23,647 nt of DNA from CAYOBW01 sp964402115 (GCA_964402115.1 CAYOBW010000102.1:1-23647), one strand, 5' to 3'. Numbered from the stretch's first letter, positions 1 to 7,652 are shown. Notes: generated by a model not told the origin, from the sequence alone. Numbers and translations are program-made.

Positions 1-1
1 G

Positions 2-580
2 CCCGTGATGCGCGAGGCGCCCGCCGCGCCGCCGGCACAGGCCCCCGCCGGGCCGGCCGGCGCCGCGGTTCACCCCCCGGCGCCGCTGGCGCCCGAGCAG
101 GCCGCGCGCGAATTGTCGCTGCTGAACGATCGCTGGCATGCGATCATCGAGCAGGCGGGGCGCATCTCGATGATGGTGCGCGATACGCTGCGCGATGCGC
201 GGCCCGTGTCCGTGGCGACGGAACGGGTGACGATCGGGTTCGATCCCGAGTTTGCGGAAGCGATCAAGAACATGGAAGCGGTGCGTAACCGCAAGGCCAT
301 CGAGCACGCGCTTGGGGAAGTGTTGCGGCGGACCGTGACGGTGGCCTATGTGCCGGGGAGGCCCGCGGCGAGCGGGCCGGCGCCGGAGGTCGGCAGCGGG
401 CTGAGCAACGCCGATACGTCGGACGCGGGCGGCGAGGAAGACGCGCCGCCGGAACGGCCGCCGGCGACCGGTGGCGAAAAGGCGCGCGAGGCCAAGTCGA
501 AGCAGGAGTGGCTGAAGGATCAGGTGGTCAGGACGACGCTGGATTTGTTTGACGGGACTCTGTCGGACATCCGGGACTAG
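2..580 (+). CDS. dnaX: DNA polymerase III subunit gamma/tau, C-terminal part (partial, 5' end outside window)
   Basis: The reading frame enters from the left edge, so only about the last 190 residues are present; the GTG/ATG codons at 5-10 are internal and not a real start. The visible part is an Ala/Pro-rich linker followed by a helical region (ELSLLNDRWHAIIEQ, then SMMVRDTLRDARPVSVATE) and a beta-rich stretch with VTIGFDPEFAEAI. This matches the gamma/tau domain III/IV region seen after the AAA+ part of DnaX. After a second low-complexity Gly/Pro/Glu linker it ends in a short conserved tail, TLDLFDGTLSDIRD, like the tails of many DnaX proteins. DnaX is the clamp-loader subunit of the replicative polymerase. 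The identification leans on the downstream ybaB-recR order, a widely conserved dnaX neighbourhood, because the ATPase domain is not visible. Confidence 0.85.
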   Translation, partial: PVMREAPAAPPAQAPAGPAGAAVHPPAPLAPEQAARELSLLNDRWHAIIEQAGRISMMVRDTLRDARPVSVATERVTIGFDPEFAEAIKNMEAVRNRKAIEHALGEVLRRTVTVAYVPGRPAASGPAPEVGSGLSNADTSDAGGEEDAPPERPPATGGEKAREAKSKQEWLKDQVVRTTLDLFDGTLSDIRD

Positions 581-603
581 CGCGGAAAACGGAGGAGAAT
601 GCG

Positions 604-915
604 ATGGAAATGCGGAACATGTTGAAGATGATGAAGCAGGTGCGGCAGGTGCGCAAGATCCAGAAGGAACTGGCGGCCAAGACCGTGACCATTGCCAGCA
701 CCGACAAGAGCGTGACGATCGTGGCGCGTGGCGACATGACCATCAAGTCGATCACGATAGACCCGGCCATGTGCGCCCCGGACAAGGTGGCGCGGCTCGA
801 GAAGACGCTGTGCTCCACGGTGAACAGTTCGCTGGACGCGGCGAAGAAGGCGGCCGCGGGCGACATGCAGAAGCTGAGCGGCGACCTGGGGCTGGGAGGC
901 CTGTTCGGCGGTTGA
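604..915 (+). CDS. ybaB: YbaB/EbfC family nucleoid-associated protein
   Basis: This 103-residue protein has the YbaB layout: an N-terminal amphipathic, Met/Lys/Gln-rich helix (NMLKMMKQVRQVRKIQKELA), a central beta-sheet segment (TVTIASTDKSVTIVARGDMTIKSITIDP), and a C-terminal helix leading to a Gly-rich end (GLGLGGLFGG). Family members are dimers that bind DNA and coat the nucleoid. The ATG is preceded by a good ribosome-binding site, GGAGGAG at about 591-597. It starts 23 nt after dnaX and ends 2 nt before recR, so the three genes are probably cotranscribed. The N-terminal helix carries a repeated VRQVRK pattern in place of the Gln/Met-rich heptads usual in the family; otherwise it is ordinary. 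Confidence 0.9.
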   Translation: MEMRNMLKMMKQVRQVRKIQKELAAKTVTIASTDKSVTIVARGDMTIKSITIDPAMCAPDKVARLEKTLCSTVNSSLDAAKKAAAGDMQKLSGDLGLGGLFGG

Positions 916-917
916 GC

Positions 918-1562
918 ATGCATCCGCAGGAAGCCCTGAACCGTTTGACGGCGTGCCTGGCGAAACTGCCGGGGGTGGGCAAACGCACGGCCGAGCGGAT
1001 GGCGGTGAAACTGGTCCGCGACCGCGAGCGGCTGCTCCCGGAGCTGCGCGAGGCGTTGGAGACGGCGGAGCGGGAGCTCTGCTGCTGCCGGCAGTGCGGG
1101 AGCATCACCGCACGGACCGCCGACCCCTGCCTGTTGTGCACCGGAGCCACGCGGGACGACAGCCTGCTTTGCGTGGTGGAGGATCCGGGAGATATCGCGC
1201 TGCTGGAGCGGGCGGGCGGGTTTCGCGGGCGCTATCACGCGCTGATGGGGCGGATTTCGCCGCTGCGTGGCGAGGGGCGCGGCGATCTGCGGATCAAGGC
1301 GCTGCTCGAGCGCGTGGGGCAGGGCCGTTTTCGGGAGATCATCCTGGCCATGAACACCGACGTCGAAGGCGACGCGACCGCCTCTTACTTGGCCGACACG
1401 TTGCGTGGCGAGGGGCTGCGCGTGACGCGGCTGGCCGGGGGGCTGCCGGCGGGCAGCGGCATCGGCTATGCCGACCCGGTTACGCTCGCCCGGGCGCTGG
1501 CGGGGCGGCGCGAGGCGGAGTCGCTGGCGGGGCCGGCGGCGGGAGCGGACGATGGGCGCTGA
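918..1562 (+). CDS. recR: Recombination mediator protein RecR
   Basis: This 214-residue protein has the full RecR architecture. It begins with a helix-hairpin-helix (LAKLPGVGKRTAERMA, about 14-29), followed by a four-cysteine zinc finger (Cys57, Cys60, Cys71, Cys74) and a Toprim domain opening with LLCVVEDPGDIALLE (83-97). It ends in the usual C-terminal motif region (RLAGGLPAGSGIGYAD). RecR works with RecO (and RecF) to load RecA at gaps in single-stranded DNA. The ATG at 918 lies 2 nt after the ybaB stop; the open frame continues upstream, but that part overlaps ybaB and has no RecR-like sequence. The last 11 nt overlap the next gene. The C-terminal tail after the Toprim region (SLAGPAAGADDGR) is slightly longer than usual and low in complexity. 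Confidence 0.96.
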   Translation: MHPQEALNRLTACLAKLPGVGKRTAERMAVKLVRDRERLLPELREALETAERELCCCRQCGSITARTADPCLLCTGATRDDSLLCVVEDPGDIALLERAGGFRGRYHALMGRISPLRGEGRGDLRIKALLERVGQGRFREIILAMNTDVEGDATASYLADTLRGEGLRVTRLAGGLPAGSGIGYADPVTLARALAGRREAESLAGPAAGADDGR

Positions 1563-2289
1563 AGGTGTGGCGGAACGACTGGAACGGATCCTGGCCGTGC
1601 GCGCTGCCGCTTGCCGGCGCGTGGGGCGCGACCCGGAGTCGGCGCGGCTGCTTGCGGTCAGCAAGACCTTTCCCCCCGACGCCGTGGCCGAAGCGGCGCG
1701 GGCGGGACTGATCTGCTTTGGCGAGAGCAAGGTGCAGGAAGCGCGGCAGAAGATCCCGCAGTGCGCCGGGAACCTGCGCTGGCATATGGTCGGCCACTTG
1801 CAGCGCAACAAGGTGCGCGAGGCGGTGGGGCTGTTCGAGTGGCTGCACGCCGTCGACTCCTGGCGTTTGCTGGAGACGCTCGAGGCGGCCGCCGAAGAGG
1901 CGGGCCGCGCGCTGACGGTGTGCCTGGAAGTGAACGTGGCGGGCGAGTCGAGCAAGTTCGGGATGGCGCCGGCGGAGCTGCCGGGCGTCGTCGCGCAGAC
2001 GCGGACGCTGCGGCGGGTCACGGTGGCGGGGCTGATGACGCTGCCGCCGTTCACCGTGGACCCCGAGGGGGCGCGGCCCTACTTCCGGCGGCTGCGCGAG
2101 CTGCGCGACGCCTGCGAAGCGGAGCAGGGCGTCGCGCTGCCGGAGCTGTCCATGGGCATGTCGCACGATTTCGTCGTGGCGGTGGAGGAGGGGGCAACGT
2201 GGCTGCGCGTGGGAACGGCGCTGTTCGGGGCGCGCGTGCGGCCGGTGCGGAACGCGGCTGCCGGCGGGGGCCCGGAGGACGGGGCGTAG
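1552..2289 (+). CDS. yggS: YggS/PROSC family pyridoxal phosphate homeostasis protein
   Basis: This 245-residue protein has a single alanine-racemase-N type PLP barrel. The predicted cofactor lysine is Lys38 in LLAVSKTFP. Other family signatures are FGES (58-61), WHMVGHLQRNK (78-88), SSKFGM (134-139), GLMTLPPF (161-168), SMGMSHDF (201-208) and RVGTALFG (220-227). Members bind PLP and buffer it in the cell but show no known catalytic activity of their own. The ATG at 1552 overlaps the end of recR by 11 nt and gives a family-typical length; the longer open frame upstream lies wholly inside recR. The C-terminal dozen residues are Gly/Ala-rich and probably disordered. The link to dnaX-ybaB-recR appears to be operon sharing and not a shared function. 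Confidence 0.93.
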   Translation: MGAEGVAERLERILAVRAAACRRVGRDPESARLLAVSKTFPPDAVAEAARAGLICFGESKVQEARQKIPQCAGNLRWHMVGHLQRNKVREAVGLFEWLHAVDSWRLLETLEAAAEEAGRALTVCLEVNVAGESSKFGMAPAELPGVVAQTRTLRRVTVAGLMTLPPFTVDPEGARPYFRRLRELRDACEAEQGVALPELSMGMSHDFVVAVEEGATWLRVGTALFGARVRPVRNAAAGGGPEDGA

Positions 2290-2325
2290 GCGCGTGACAA
2301 GGCGGCGCGGGAGCGGCGAGGACGG

Positions 2326-3099
2326 ATGCAGGAGAGCGATCCGGCAACGGTGGCGTTCGGCGACAACGGCGGAGGGCTGGCGGCCCCCGCGCCGTCGCGG
2401 GGCGGGTTGGGGCGGCTGCTGCGCACGCTCGGCGTGCTGGCGCTGGCGGCCCTGGCGGCTGGCTTCTTCGTCGTGCGGACCGATTTCGGCCGCACGCTCA
2501 TCGCGGCGCGGATCGGGGCGCTGCTGGGCGAACCGGTGAACATCCGGTCGGCGCGGATCGCGTTTCCGTACGTGCTGGTGCTGGATGACGTGACCTCCGA
2601 GGGCACTTCCGGCGGCGGTTTCAAGCTCGAGGAAGTGCGGCTGGCGCCGGGCGTGCGGCCGTGGTTGCGGGTGGCGCTGGACCGCGTGCTGGTGCACGTG
2701 GCACAGGGACGCGAGGGCGAGTGGGAACCGCGGTGCGCGGCCGGCCTGGGTGACCTGGGCCTGCAGCACCTCGAGCGGGTGGCGGGGCTGACGCGGCCCT
2801 GGCGCGACCTGGTGACATTGACGGTCAGCGACGGCACGTTGAAGCGGTACGCGGCGGACAAGCGCGAGGTGTCGTCGGTGTCGGGCGTGCGGTTCGTCAT
2901 GCGGCCGCTGCACGCCCCCGGGCGGATGCTGTACTATCACCGCCTGGAGGTGGGCAGCGTGACGGGGGGCGAGGACAACGGAGCGCGCGGGGTGACGCTT
3001 GAGTGGGTGGCAACCGACGTGCTGGATTACGTGGATTTGTGCCCGCGGGCGCCGGACGTGACGGCCGAGGCCGAGGCGGGGGGGGGCCGGGCGCTGTAG
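2326..3099 (+). CDS. Single-TM AsmA-like periplasmic protein of unknown function
   Basis: The 257-residue product has a short Gly/Pro-rich cytoplasmic N-terminus and one hydrophobic segment at about residues 29-50 (GRLLRTLGVLALAALAAGFFVV). The remainder is predicted to lie outside the inner membrane. The sequence after the TM helix (TLIAARIGALLGEPVNIRSARIAFPYVLVLDDV, then a region with EVRLAPGVRPWL) resembles the start of AsmA/TamB-type proteins, where an N-terminal helix precedes beta-strands of the type 'I-x-x-A-x-I'. It is much shorter than AsmA or TamB. I do not recognise a precise family. It lies 36 nt after yggS and 25 nt before hldE at the head of the LPS gene run, so a role in envelope lipid or LPS handling is possible but is inference. 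The start at 2326 is weakly supported by GCGAGGACGG just upstream. Confidence 0.7.
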   Translation: MQESDPATVAFGDNGGGLAAPAPSRGGLGRLLRTLGVLALAALAAGFFVVRTDFGRTLIAARIGALLGEPVNIRSARIAFPYVLVLDDVTSEGTSGGGFKLEEVRLAPGVRPWLRVALDRVLVHVAQGREGEWEPRCAAGLGDLGLQHLERVAGLTRPWRDLVTLTVSDGTLKRYAADKREVSSVSGVRFVMRPLHAPGRMLYYHRLEVGSVTGGEDNGARGVTLEWVATDVLDYVDLCPRAPDVTAEAEAGGGRAL

Positions 3100-3124
3100 G
3101 GCAGCGGAAGGCGGGTGGCTGGCG

Positions 3125-4132
3125 ATGTTGCGATTGGAAAGAATCAAGGATCTGCTGGCGGCGGCGCGGGGCAAGCGCATCCTCGTGGTGGGCGACCTGA
3201 TGCTGGACCGGTATGTGCGCGGGCGCGTGTCGCGGATCTCGCCGGAAGCGCCCGTGCCCGTCGTGCATGTGACCGAGGAGCGCTGTCTGCCAGGCGGGGC
3301 GGCGAACGTCGCCTTGAACATCCAGGACCTGGGCGGGCAGGCTGTGCTGGCCGGCACCGTGGGCGAGGATGCGATCGGCAGCACGCTGCGCGAGGTGCTG
3401 GCCTCCCGCGGCATCCGTGTCGACGGCATTGTGGCGGACCCGCGGCTGCAGACCTGCGAGAAGACGCGCGTCATGGCCGAGCACCAGCAGGTGGTGCGGG
3501 TGGATCGCGAGGACTCGCCGGCCGTGCAGCGCGTGGCGCAGCCCGCCCTGGCGGCGCGGATCCGCGACGTGGCCGTCACGGTGGACGGGATCATCATCGA
3601 GGACTACGGCAAGGGGGTGGTTTCGCAGGAGACGGTGGACGCCGTGCTGGCCGTGGCGCTACCCGCGCGCATCCCGGTGGGCCTCGATCCGAAAGACAAC
3701 CACGCGCTCGCTTTCGAGGCGCTGACGCTGGCCACGCCGAACTACAAGGAGGCGTGCGACGCGGCGGGCTTCGCGCTGCAGAACCTCGACGATCCCTCGA
3801 CGCAGGGCCAGCTGCGGGAAATCGGCGGGGTGCTGGAGCGGAAGTGGCACACGGAGTTCCTGGCTGTCACGCTGGGCGCTCACGGCATGTACCTGCAGGG
3901 GCGGGGCGAGTCGCCGGTGCGCATTCCCACGCGGGCGCGCGAGGTTTTCGATGTCTGCGGCGCCGGGGACACGGTGATTGCGACGGCCATGCTGATGTGC
4001 GTGGCCGGGGCGAGCCACGAGGAGGCCGTGCTGCTGGCCAACTACGCGGCCGGCATCGTCGTGGGCAAGCTGGGCGCGGCGACCTGCACGCCTGGCGAGT
4101 TGATTGCGTACCTCGAACAGGAGCTGCGGTGA
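3125..4132 (+). CDS. hldE1: D-glycero-beta-D-manno-heptose-7-phosphate kinase (RfaE1/HldE kinase domain only)
   Basis: This 335-residue protein is a PfkB/ribokinase-fold sugar kinase. It has the RfaE N-terminal signature ILVVGDLMLDRYVRGRVSRISPEAPVPV (19-46), the PfkB glycine motif PGGAANVALN (56-65), and the C-terminal ATP/catalytic motif VFDVCGAGDTVIA (274-286), where Asp282 is the predicted base. It phosphorylates heptose-7-phosphate at C1 in ADP-heptose synthesis for the LPS inner core. The nucleotidyltransferase half (RfaE2), fused in E. coli HldE, is absent here, so this is the split form. The motif before GAGD is DVC where DTT or DTS is more usual. It overlaps kdsB by 1 nt (TGATG), which supports translational coupling with Kdo synthesis. 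A GGAAGG-like site lies upstream of the ATG. Confidence 0.9.
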   Translation: MLRLERIKDLLAAARGKRILVVGDLMLDRYVRGRVSRISPEAPVPVVHVTEERCLPGGAANVALNIQDLGGQAVLAGTVGEDAIGSTLREVLASRGIRVDGIVADPRLQTCEKTRVMAEHQQVVRVDREDSPAVQRVAQPALAARIRDVAVTVDGIIIEDYGKGVVSQETVDAVLAVALPARIPVGLDPKDNHALAFEALTLATPNYKEACDAAGFALQNLDDPSTQGQLREIGGVLERKWHTEFLAVTLGAHGMYLQGRGESPVRIPTRAREVFDVCGAGDTVIATAMLMCVAGASHEEAVLLANYAAGIVVGKLGAATCTPGELIAYLEQELR

Positions 4133-4896
4133 TGGGCGGGCGTGTGTGCGGGGTGATCCCGGCGCGCTGGGGCAGCACCCGCCTGCCTGGCAAAAGCCTG
4201 GTACCGCTCTGCGGCAAGCCGCTCGTGCAGTGGGTCTACGAGCGGGCGCGGCGGGCCACGCGGCTTGAGCGACTGCTGGTCGCCACCGACGACCGGCGGA
4301 TCGTGGAGGCCGTCGAGGCTTTCGGCGGCGAGGCAGTCATGACCCGCGCCGACCATCCCTCCGGGACGGATCGTGTCGCCGAAGCCGTCGCGGGGCTGGC
4401 CCTGGACGTGGTCATCAACATCCAGGGGGACGAGCCGCTGATCGATCCGGCGCTGATCGACCGGCTCGCGGCGACGATGCTGGAGCGGGATGATCTGGAC
4501 ATGGCCACGGCGGCGACGCCCGTGCGCCACGAGGAGGAGGCCCGGGCTGCCTCCGTGGTGAAGGTCGTCACCACGGCCGATGGGCTGGCCCTGTACTTCT
4601 CGCGTGCGCTCATCCCCTGCGTGCGGGATGCGGATTTCCGATGCGAGGGTCCGTTGCATTGGCGGCACCTGGGCGTTTACGCGTATAGGAAGGCGTTCCT
4701 GGGCCGCCTGGTAGCCACGGCGCCGTGCCTGCTGGAGCGGGCCGAAAAGCTCGAACAGCTCCGTGCACTGCACCTCGGGGCGCGTATGGCCGTGCTGGAA
4801 ACCCGTGACGAGGGAATAGGCGTTGACACTCCGGAGGACGTGGCCTACGCTGAGGCGCTCATTCGGAAACAACAGGAGTCGGGTGTAACCCGTTGA
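4132..4896 (+). CDS. kdsB: 3-deoxy-manno-octulosonate cytidylyltransferase (CMP-Kdo synthetase)
   Basis: This 254-residue protein is a nucleotidyltransferase with the CTP-binding signature VIPARWGSTRLPGKSL (8-23), the TRADHPSGTDR motif (71-81) and the metal-binding INIQGDEPL (95-103, Asp100). It also has the late KdsB motifs FSRALIP, HLGVYAYRK and GVDTPEDV. It activates Kdo with CTP to give CMP-Kdo for transfer to lipid A in the cytoplasm. The ATG shares its A with the hldE stop codon. Length and motif order are normal, and nothing is missing. Together with kdsA downstream it gives two consecutive Kdo steps; the isomerase kdsD and phosphatase kdsC that complete the route are not in this window. 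Confidence 0.96.
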   Translation: MGGRVCGVIPARWGSTRLPGKSLVPLCGKPLVQWVYERARRATRLERLLVATDDRRIVEAVEAFGGEAVMTRADHPSGTDRVAEAVAGLALDVVINIQGDEPLIDPALIDRLAATMLERDDLDMATAATPVRHEEEARAASVVKVVTTADGLALYFSRALIPCVRDADFRCEGPLHWRHLGVYAYRKAFLGRLVATAPCLLERAEKLEQLRALHLGARMAVLETRDEGIGVDTPEDVAYAEALIRKQQESGVTR

Positions 4897-4901
4897 ATGC
4901 C

Positions 4902-5726
4902 ATGAAGGTGCAAACCATTTCCGCGGGGTCGGTCCAGATCGGTGGGCGGGCTCCCCTGGCGCTGATCGCCGGGCCGTGCGTAATCGAAGGGCGCCGGACG
5001 TGCGTGGCGCTTGCCGGGCGGCTGGCACGGCTGGCAGCCGAAGAGGGCATTCCGCTCATCTTCAAGGCTTCCTACGACAAGGCCAACCGTTCCGCGCTGG
5101 GGTCCTATCGGGGGCCGGGGCTGAAGGCCGGGCTCGCGATCCTGGCGGAGGTTCGCGAGCGGTTCGGTTTGCCGCTGCTGACGGATGTGCACAGCGTGTC
5201 CGAGGTGGCGGAGGCTGCCGCGGTTGTGGACGTGCTGCAGATCCCCGCCTTCCTCTGCCGGCAGACCGATCTGGTCGTGGCCTGCGGCGAAAGCGGTCGC
5301 GTGGTCAACGTCAAGAAGGGGCAATTCCTGGCGCCCCAGGATGTGAAGAATATCATCGTCAAGATCGAGAGCACGGGCAACCGGCGGATCGTGATCACCG
5401 AGCGGGGCACCTGCTTCGGCTACAACAACCTGGTGGTGGACATGCGCAGCCTGCCGCTGCTGCGGGCTTTCGGCTACCCTGTCATGTTCGACGCGACGCA
5501 CAGCGTGCAGCGGCCGGGCGGGGGCGGAACGCACACCGCGGGCGACGGCTGGCTCGCGCCCTGCCTGGCACGCGCGGCCGTGGCGGCGGGGTGCGACGCG
5601 CTTTTCGTGGAAACGCACGTGAATCCGCAGCGGGCGCTGTCCGACAAGGACAACGCGATCCCGCTGGCGGCCATTCGGAAACTGTGGCGGACAGTCAGGG
5701 CAATCGATGAAATCGTGGCGCAGTAG
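4902..5726 (+). CDS. kdsA: 3-deoxy-8-phosphooctulonate synthase, metal-dependent (class II) type
   Basis: This 274-residue protein condenses PEP with arabinose 5-phosphate to make Kdo-8-phosphate. Motifs include IAGPCVIEG (22-30), KASYDKANRS (55-64), YRGPGL (69-74), TDVHS (94-98), PAFLCRQTDL (115-124), NVKKGQF (136-142), ERGTCFGYNNLVVDMR (167-182) and DATHSVQ (197-203). Cys26, His200, Glu237 and Asp248 align with the four metal ligands of the Aquifex enzyme, as I recall it, with a constant offset, so it should be metal-dependent. I chose ATG 4902 because MKVQTIS aligns with the start of known KdsA proteins; an in-frame TTG at 4893, overlapping the kdsB stop, is closer to the GGAG at 4875-4878 and would add three residues. 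Its end overlaps lptC by 20 nt. Confidence 0.95.
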   Translation: MKVQTISAGSVQIGGRAPLALIAGPCVIEGRRTCVALAGRLARLAAEEGIPLIFKASYDKANRSALGSYRGPGLKAGLAILAEVRERFGLPLLTDVHSVSEVAEAAAVVDVLQIPAFLCRQTDLVVACGESGRVVNVKKGQFLAPQDVKNIIVKIESTGNRRIVITERGTCFGYNNLVVDMRSLPLLRAFGYPVMFDATHSVQRPGGGGTHTAGDGWLAPCLARAAVAAGCDALFVETHVNPQRALSDKDNAIPLAAIRKLWRTVRAIDEIVAQ

Positions 5727-6300
5727 TCCGGTCCTGTGCGCGGGGTGGTGCGGGGCATGCTGGTTGGGCCTGGCCGGGCTGGCGGTCGCGGCCGATCCCG
5801 CGGCCCGGCGGCCGGCACCCAGGGAGGGGCGGGAGCAGGATCTGCCATTTTCCGGTGCGCTGGCCAACAGCCTGCGGCAGGCGCCGGGGCCGGACGGGCA
5901 GATCGCCAAGCCCCTGCACGGGGTGCGGTTGCCGCTGGAGTACTACCCTGATGGCGTGATCAAGACGGAGGTCCAGGCCGTTGCGGCCAGCCTGCCGCAG
6001 ACCAACGGCGACGTCCATGCGAGCGGCGTGCAGGTGTTCATGTACCTGCCCGATGGCAAGACGCTCGACGGGCGGATCGAGGCCGAGAGCTGCCGGTTCA
6101 ACAAGGCCGAGGGGCGGGCGGATTCGGACGGCAAGGTGAAGGCGTCGCGCGAGGGTGTGGTGATTCGCGGGCAGGGGTTCGATTGGGACTCCAAGGACGA
6201 AGTGTTGACGATCCGAAGGGACGCCGAAGTGCTGTTCAACCGGCGCAAACTGGAGAAAGGGATGGGCAAGAATGTGTGGAAGGGTAAAACGCAGCGTTAG
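5707..6300 (+). CDS. lptC: LptC-like LPS export protein
   Basis: The 197-residue product starts with a hydrophobic segment (about 8-28) ending in GLAVAA, followed by a Pro/Arg-rich linker and then a beta-rich domain. That domain has the repeated strand pattern of the Lpt/OstA fold: RIEAESCRFNKAEGRADSDG, then KVKASREGVVIRGQGFDWD and EVLTIRRDAEVLF. LptC links the LptB2FG transporter to the periplasmic bridge protein LptA. Sequence similarity within LptC is low, so the call rests mainly on this fold pattern and on the kdsA-lptC-lptA-lptB order. The hydrophobic segment looks more like a cleavable signal peptide (AxA-type end) than the retained anchor of E. coli LptC. It overlaps kdsA by 20 nt and lptA by 29 nt. 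Confidence 0.8.
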   Translation: MKSWRSSPVLCAGWCGACWLGLAGLAVAADPAARRPAPREGREQDLPFSGALANSLRQAPGPDGQIAKPLHGVRLPLEYYPDGVIKTEVQAVAASLPQTNGDVHASGVQVFMYLPDGKTLDGRIEAESCRFNKAEGRADSDGKVKASREGVVIRGQGFDWDSKDEVLTIRRDAEVLFNRRKLEKGMGKNVWKGKTQR

Positions 6301-6829
6301 GGTGTCCGGCCTGGCGGCGGTCGTGCTGGCGGTCGCGCTGGCGGTGCGGCCCGCTGGTGCGGCCGGCCCCGTGGCCGCCGCGGCGCCCGCGGCCGGGGAC
6401 CTGGGCAGCAACACCGTCATTCGGGCGGAGCAGTTGACGTTCTACTACAAGTCGTCCACGGCGGTCTTCGAACGCAACGTGATCGTGGAAGACCCGCAGG
6501 TCCGGATGCTGGCGGACAAGATGACCGTCGTATTCGACAAGCAGAACAACTTGAAGGAAGTGACGGCTACTGGTAACGTGAAGGTGTGGCAGGCGGATAA
6601 GGCGGCCACCGGCAAGTTCGCCGTCTATCGCGCGGAGAAGGGCGAGATCGTGCTGAGCGGCAACGCGACGCTGAGCCGGAACAAGGATACGATGCGCGGC
6701 GATAAGATCACCTTCTGGGTCAACGAGGAGCGGCTGGTTTGCGAGCCGGCCTGGCTGGTTGTTTACCCGTCCGACGAGGCGCGGAAGAAGGCGGGAGCGA
6801 AGATTCTGCCCGGGGAGCGGAAGGAATGA
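6272..6829 (+). CDS. lptA: LptA/OstA-like periplasmic LPS transport protein
   Basis: This 185-residue protein has a signal peptide (hydrophobic core about residues 12-28, likely cleavage after GAA/AGA near residue 30). A single OstA/LptA domain follows: NTVIRAEQLTFYYKSSTAVFERNVIVED, VRMLADKMTVVFDKQNN, EVTATGNVKVWQADKAATGKFAVYRAEKGEIVLSGNATLSRNKDTMRGDKITFWVNEERL. The alternating 'ADKMTV / GNVKV / RGDKITFW' pattern is diagnostic for the beta-jellyroll that carries LPS across the periplasm. The ATG lies inside the end of lptC (29-nt overlap) with only a weak ribosome-binding site, suggesting translational coupling. Its TGA shares bases with the lptB start (ATGA). A short charged tail (RKKAGAKILPGERKE) closes the protein. 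Confidence 0.88.
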   Translation: MCGRVKRSVRVSGLAAVVLAVALAVRPAGAAGPVAAAAPAAGDLGSNTVIRAEQLTFYYKSSTAVFERNVIVEDPQVRMLADKMTVVFDKQNNLKEVTATGNVKVWQADKAATGKFAVYRAEKGEIVLSGNATLSRNKDTMRGDKITFWVNEERLVCEPAWLVVYPSDEARKKAGAKILPGERKE

Positions 6830-7641
6830 TTGCAGAACCGCAGGACCAGGCGCTCGCACCGGGCGGGGGGCGCGGCGGCGCACCCGGCACGTCCCCGGCG
6901 GCGGCCGGGGCGGAGGCGGCTGCGCTCCTGCAGGCCACGGGGCTCGTGAAGCGCTACCATGGGCGCAGCGTCGTGAGCGACGTGGACCTGCACCTGCGGC
7001 GCGGCGAGATTGTGGGCCTGCTGGGGCCGAACGGCGCCGGCAAGACGACGACCTTCTACATGATCGTGGGACTGGTGCGGCCGGACGCGGGGCAGATTGT
7101 CTTCGGGGGTAAATCGGTGGCGCGGCTGCCCATGCACCGGAGGGCGCGGCTCGGGATGGGGTACCTGCCGCAGGAACCGTCGGTCTTCCGGAAACTGACG
7201 GTCGAGGAAAACGTGCGCGCGATCCTGGAAACCATGGATCTGACCCGGCGCGAGCGGGCCTCCCGCCTGGTGGAACTGCTGGGCGAGCTGGGCCTGGAGA
7301 AGGTCGCGCGCCAGAAGGCCTACACCCTGAGCGGCGGCGAGCGGCGCAAGCTGGAGATCACGCGCGCGCTCGTGACGCGGCCGGCGATGCTGATGCTGGA
7401 CGAGCCGTTCAGCGGTGTCGATCCGATTGCGGTGGCGGACATCCAGACGATCGTGCGCGGGCTGCGGGACAAGGGCCTGGCGATTCTGATCACGGATCAC
7501 AATGTGCGGGAGACGCTGTCTGTGGTGGACCGCGCCTACCTGCTTTACGAAGGCAAGGTGTTGCGGGAGGGACAAAGCGCGTTTCTGATCAACGATGCAA
7601 TGAGTCGCGAATTGTACCTGGGGCAGAAGTTCACCATGTAG
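6826..7641 (+). CDS. lptB: LPS export ABC transporter ATP-binding protein LptB
   Basis: This 271-residue ATPase drives LPS extraction from the inner membrane with LptF and LptG. It carries Walker A GPNGAGKT (67-74), the Q-loop YLPQEPSVFRKLT (113-125), signature LSGGE (168-172), Walker B MLMLDEPFSGVDP (188-200) and the switch region ITDHNVRETL (222-231, His225). YLPQE and ITDHNVRETL are characteristic of LptB in particular. The first ~34 residues are a Gly/Ala/Pro-rich extension with no counterpart in E. coli LptB (241 residues). An internal start that would remove it is not obvious, and the ATG at 6826 is supported by GGGGAGCGGAAGGA upstream and by the 4-nt ATGA overlap with lptA. An 11-nt gap separates it from hpf; no rpoN lies between them. 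Confidence 0.97.
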   Translation: MIAEPQDQALAPGGGRGGAPGTSPAAAGAEAAALLQATGLVKRYHGRSVVSDVDLHLRRGEIVGLLGPNGAGKTTTFYMIVGLVRPDAGQIVFGGKSVARLPMHRRARLGMGYLPQEPSVFRKLTVEENVRAILETMDLTRRERASRLVELLGELGLEKVARQKAYTLSGGERRKLEITRALVTRPAMLMLDEPFSGVDPIAVADIQTIVRGLRDKGLAILITDHNVRETLSVVDRAYLLYEGKVLREGQSAFLINDAMSRELYLGQKFTM

Positions 7642-7652
7642 GGAGGTGGCGT

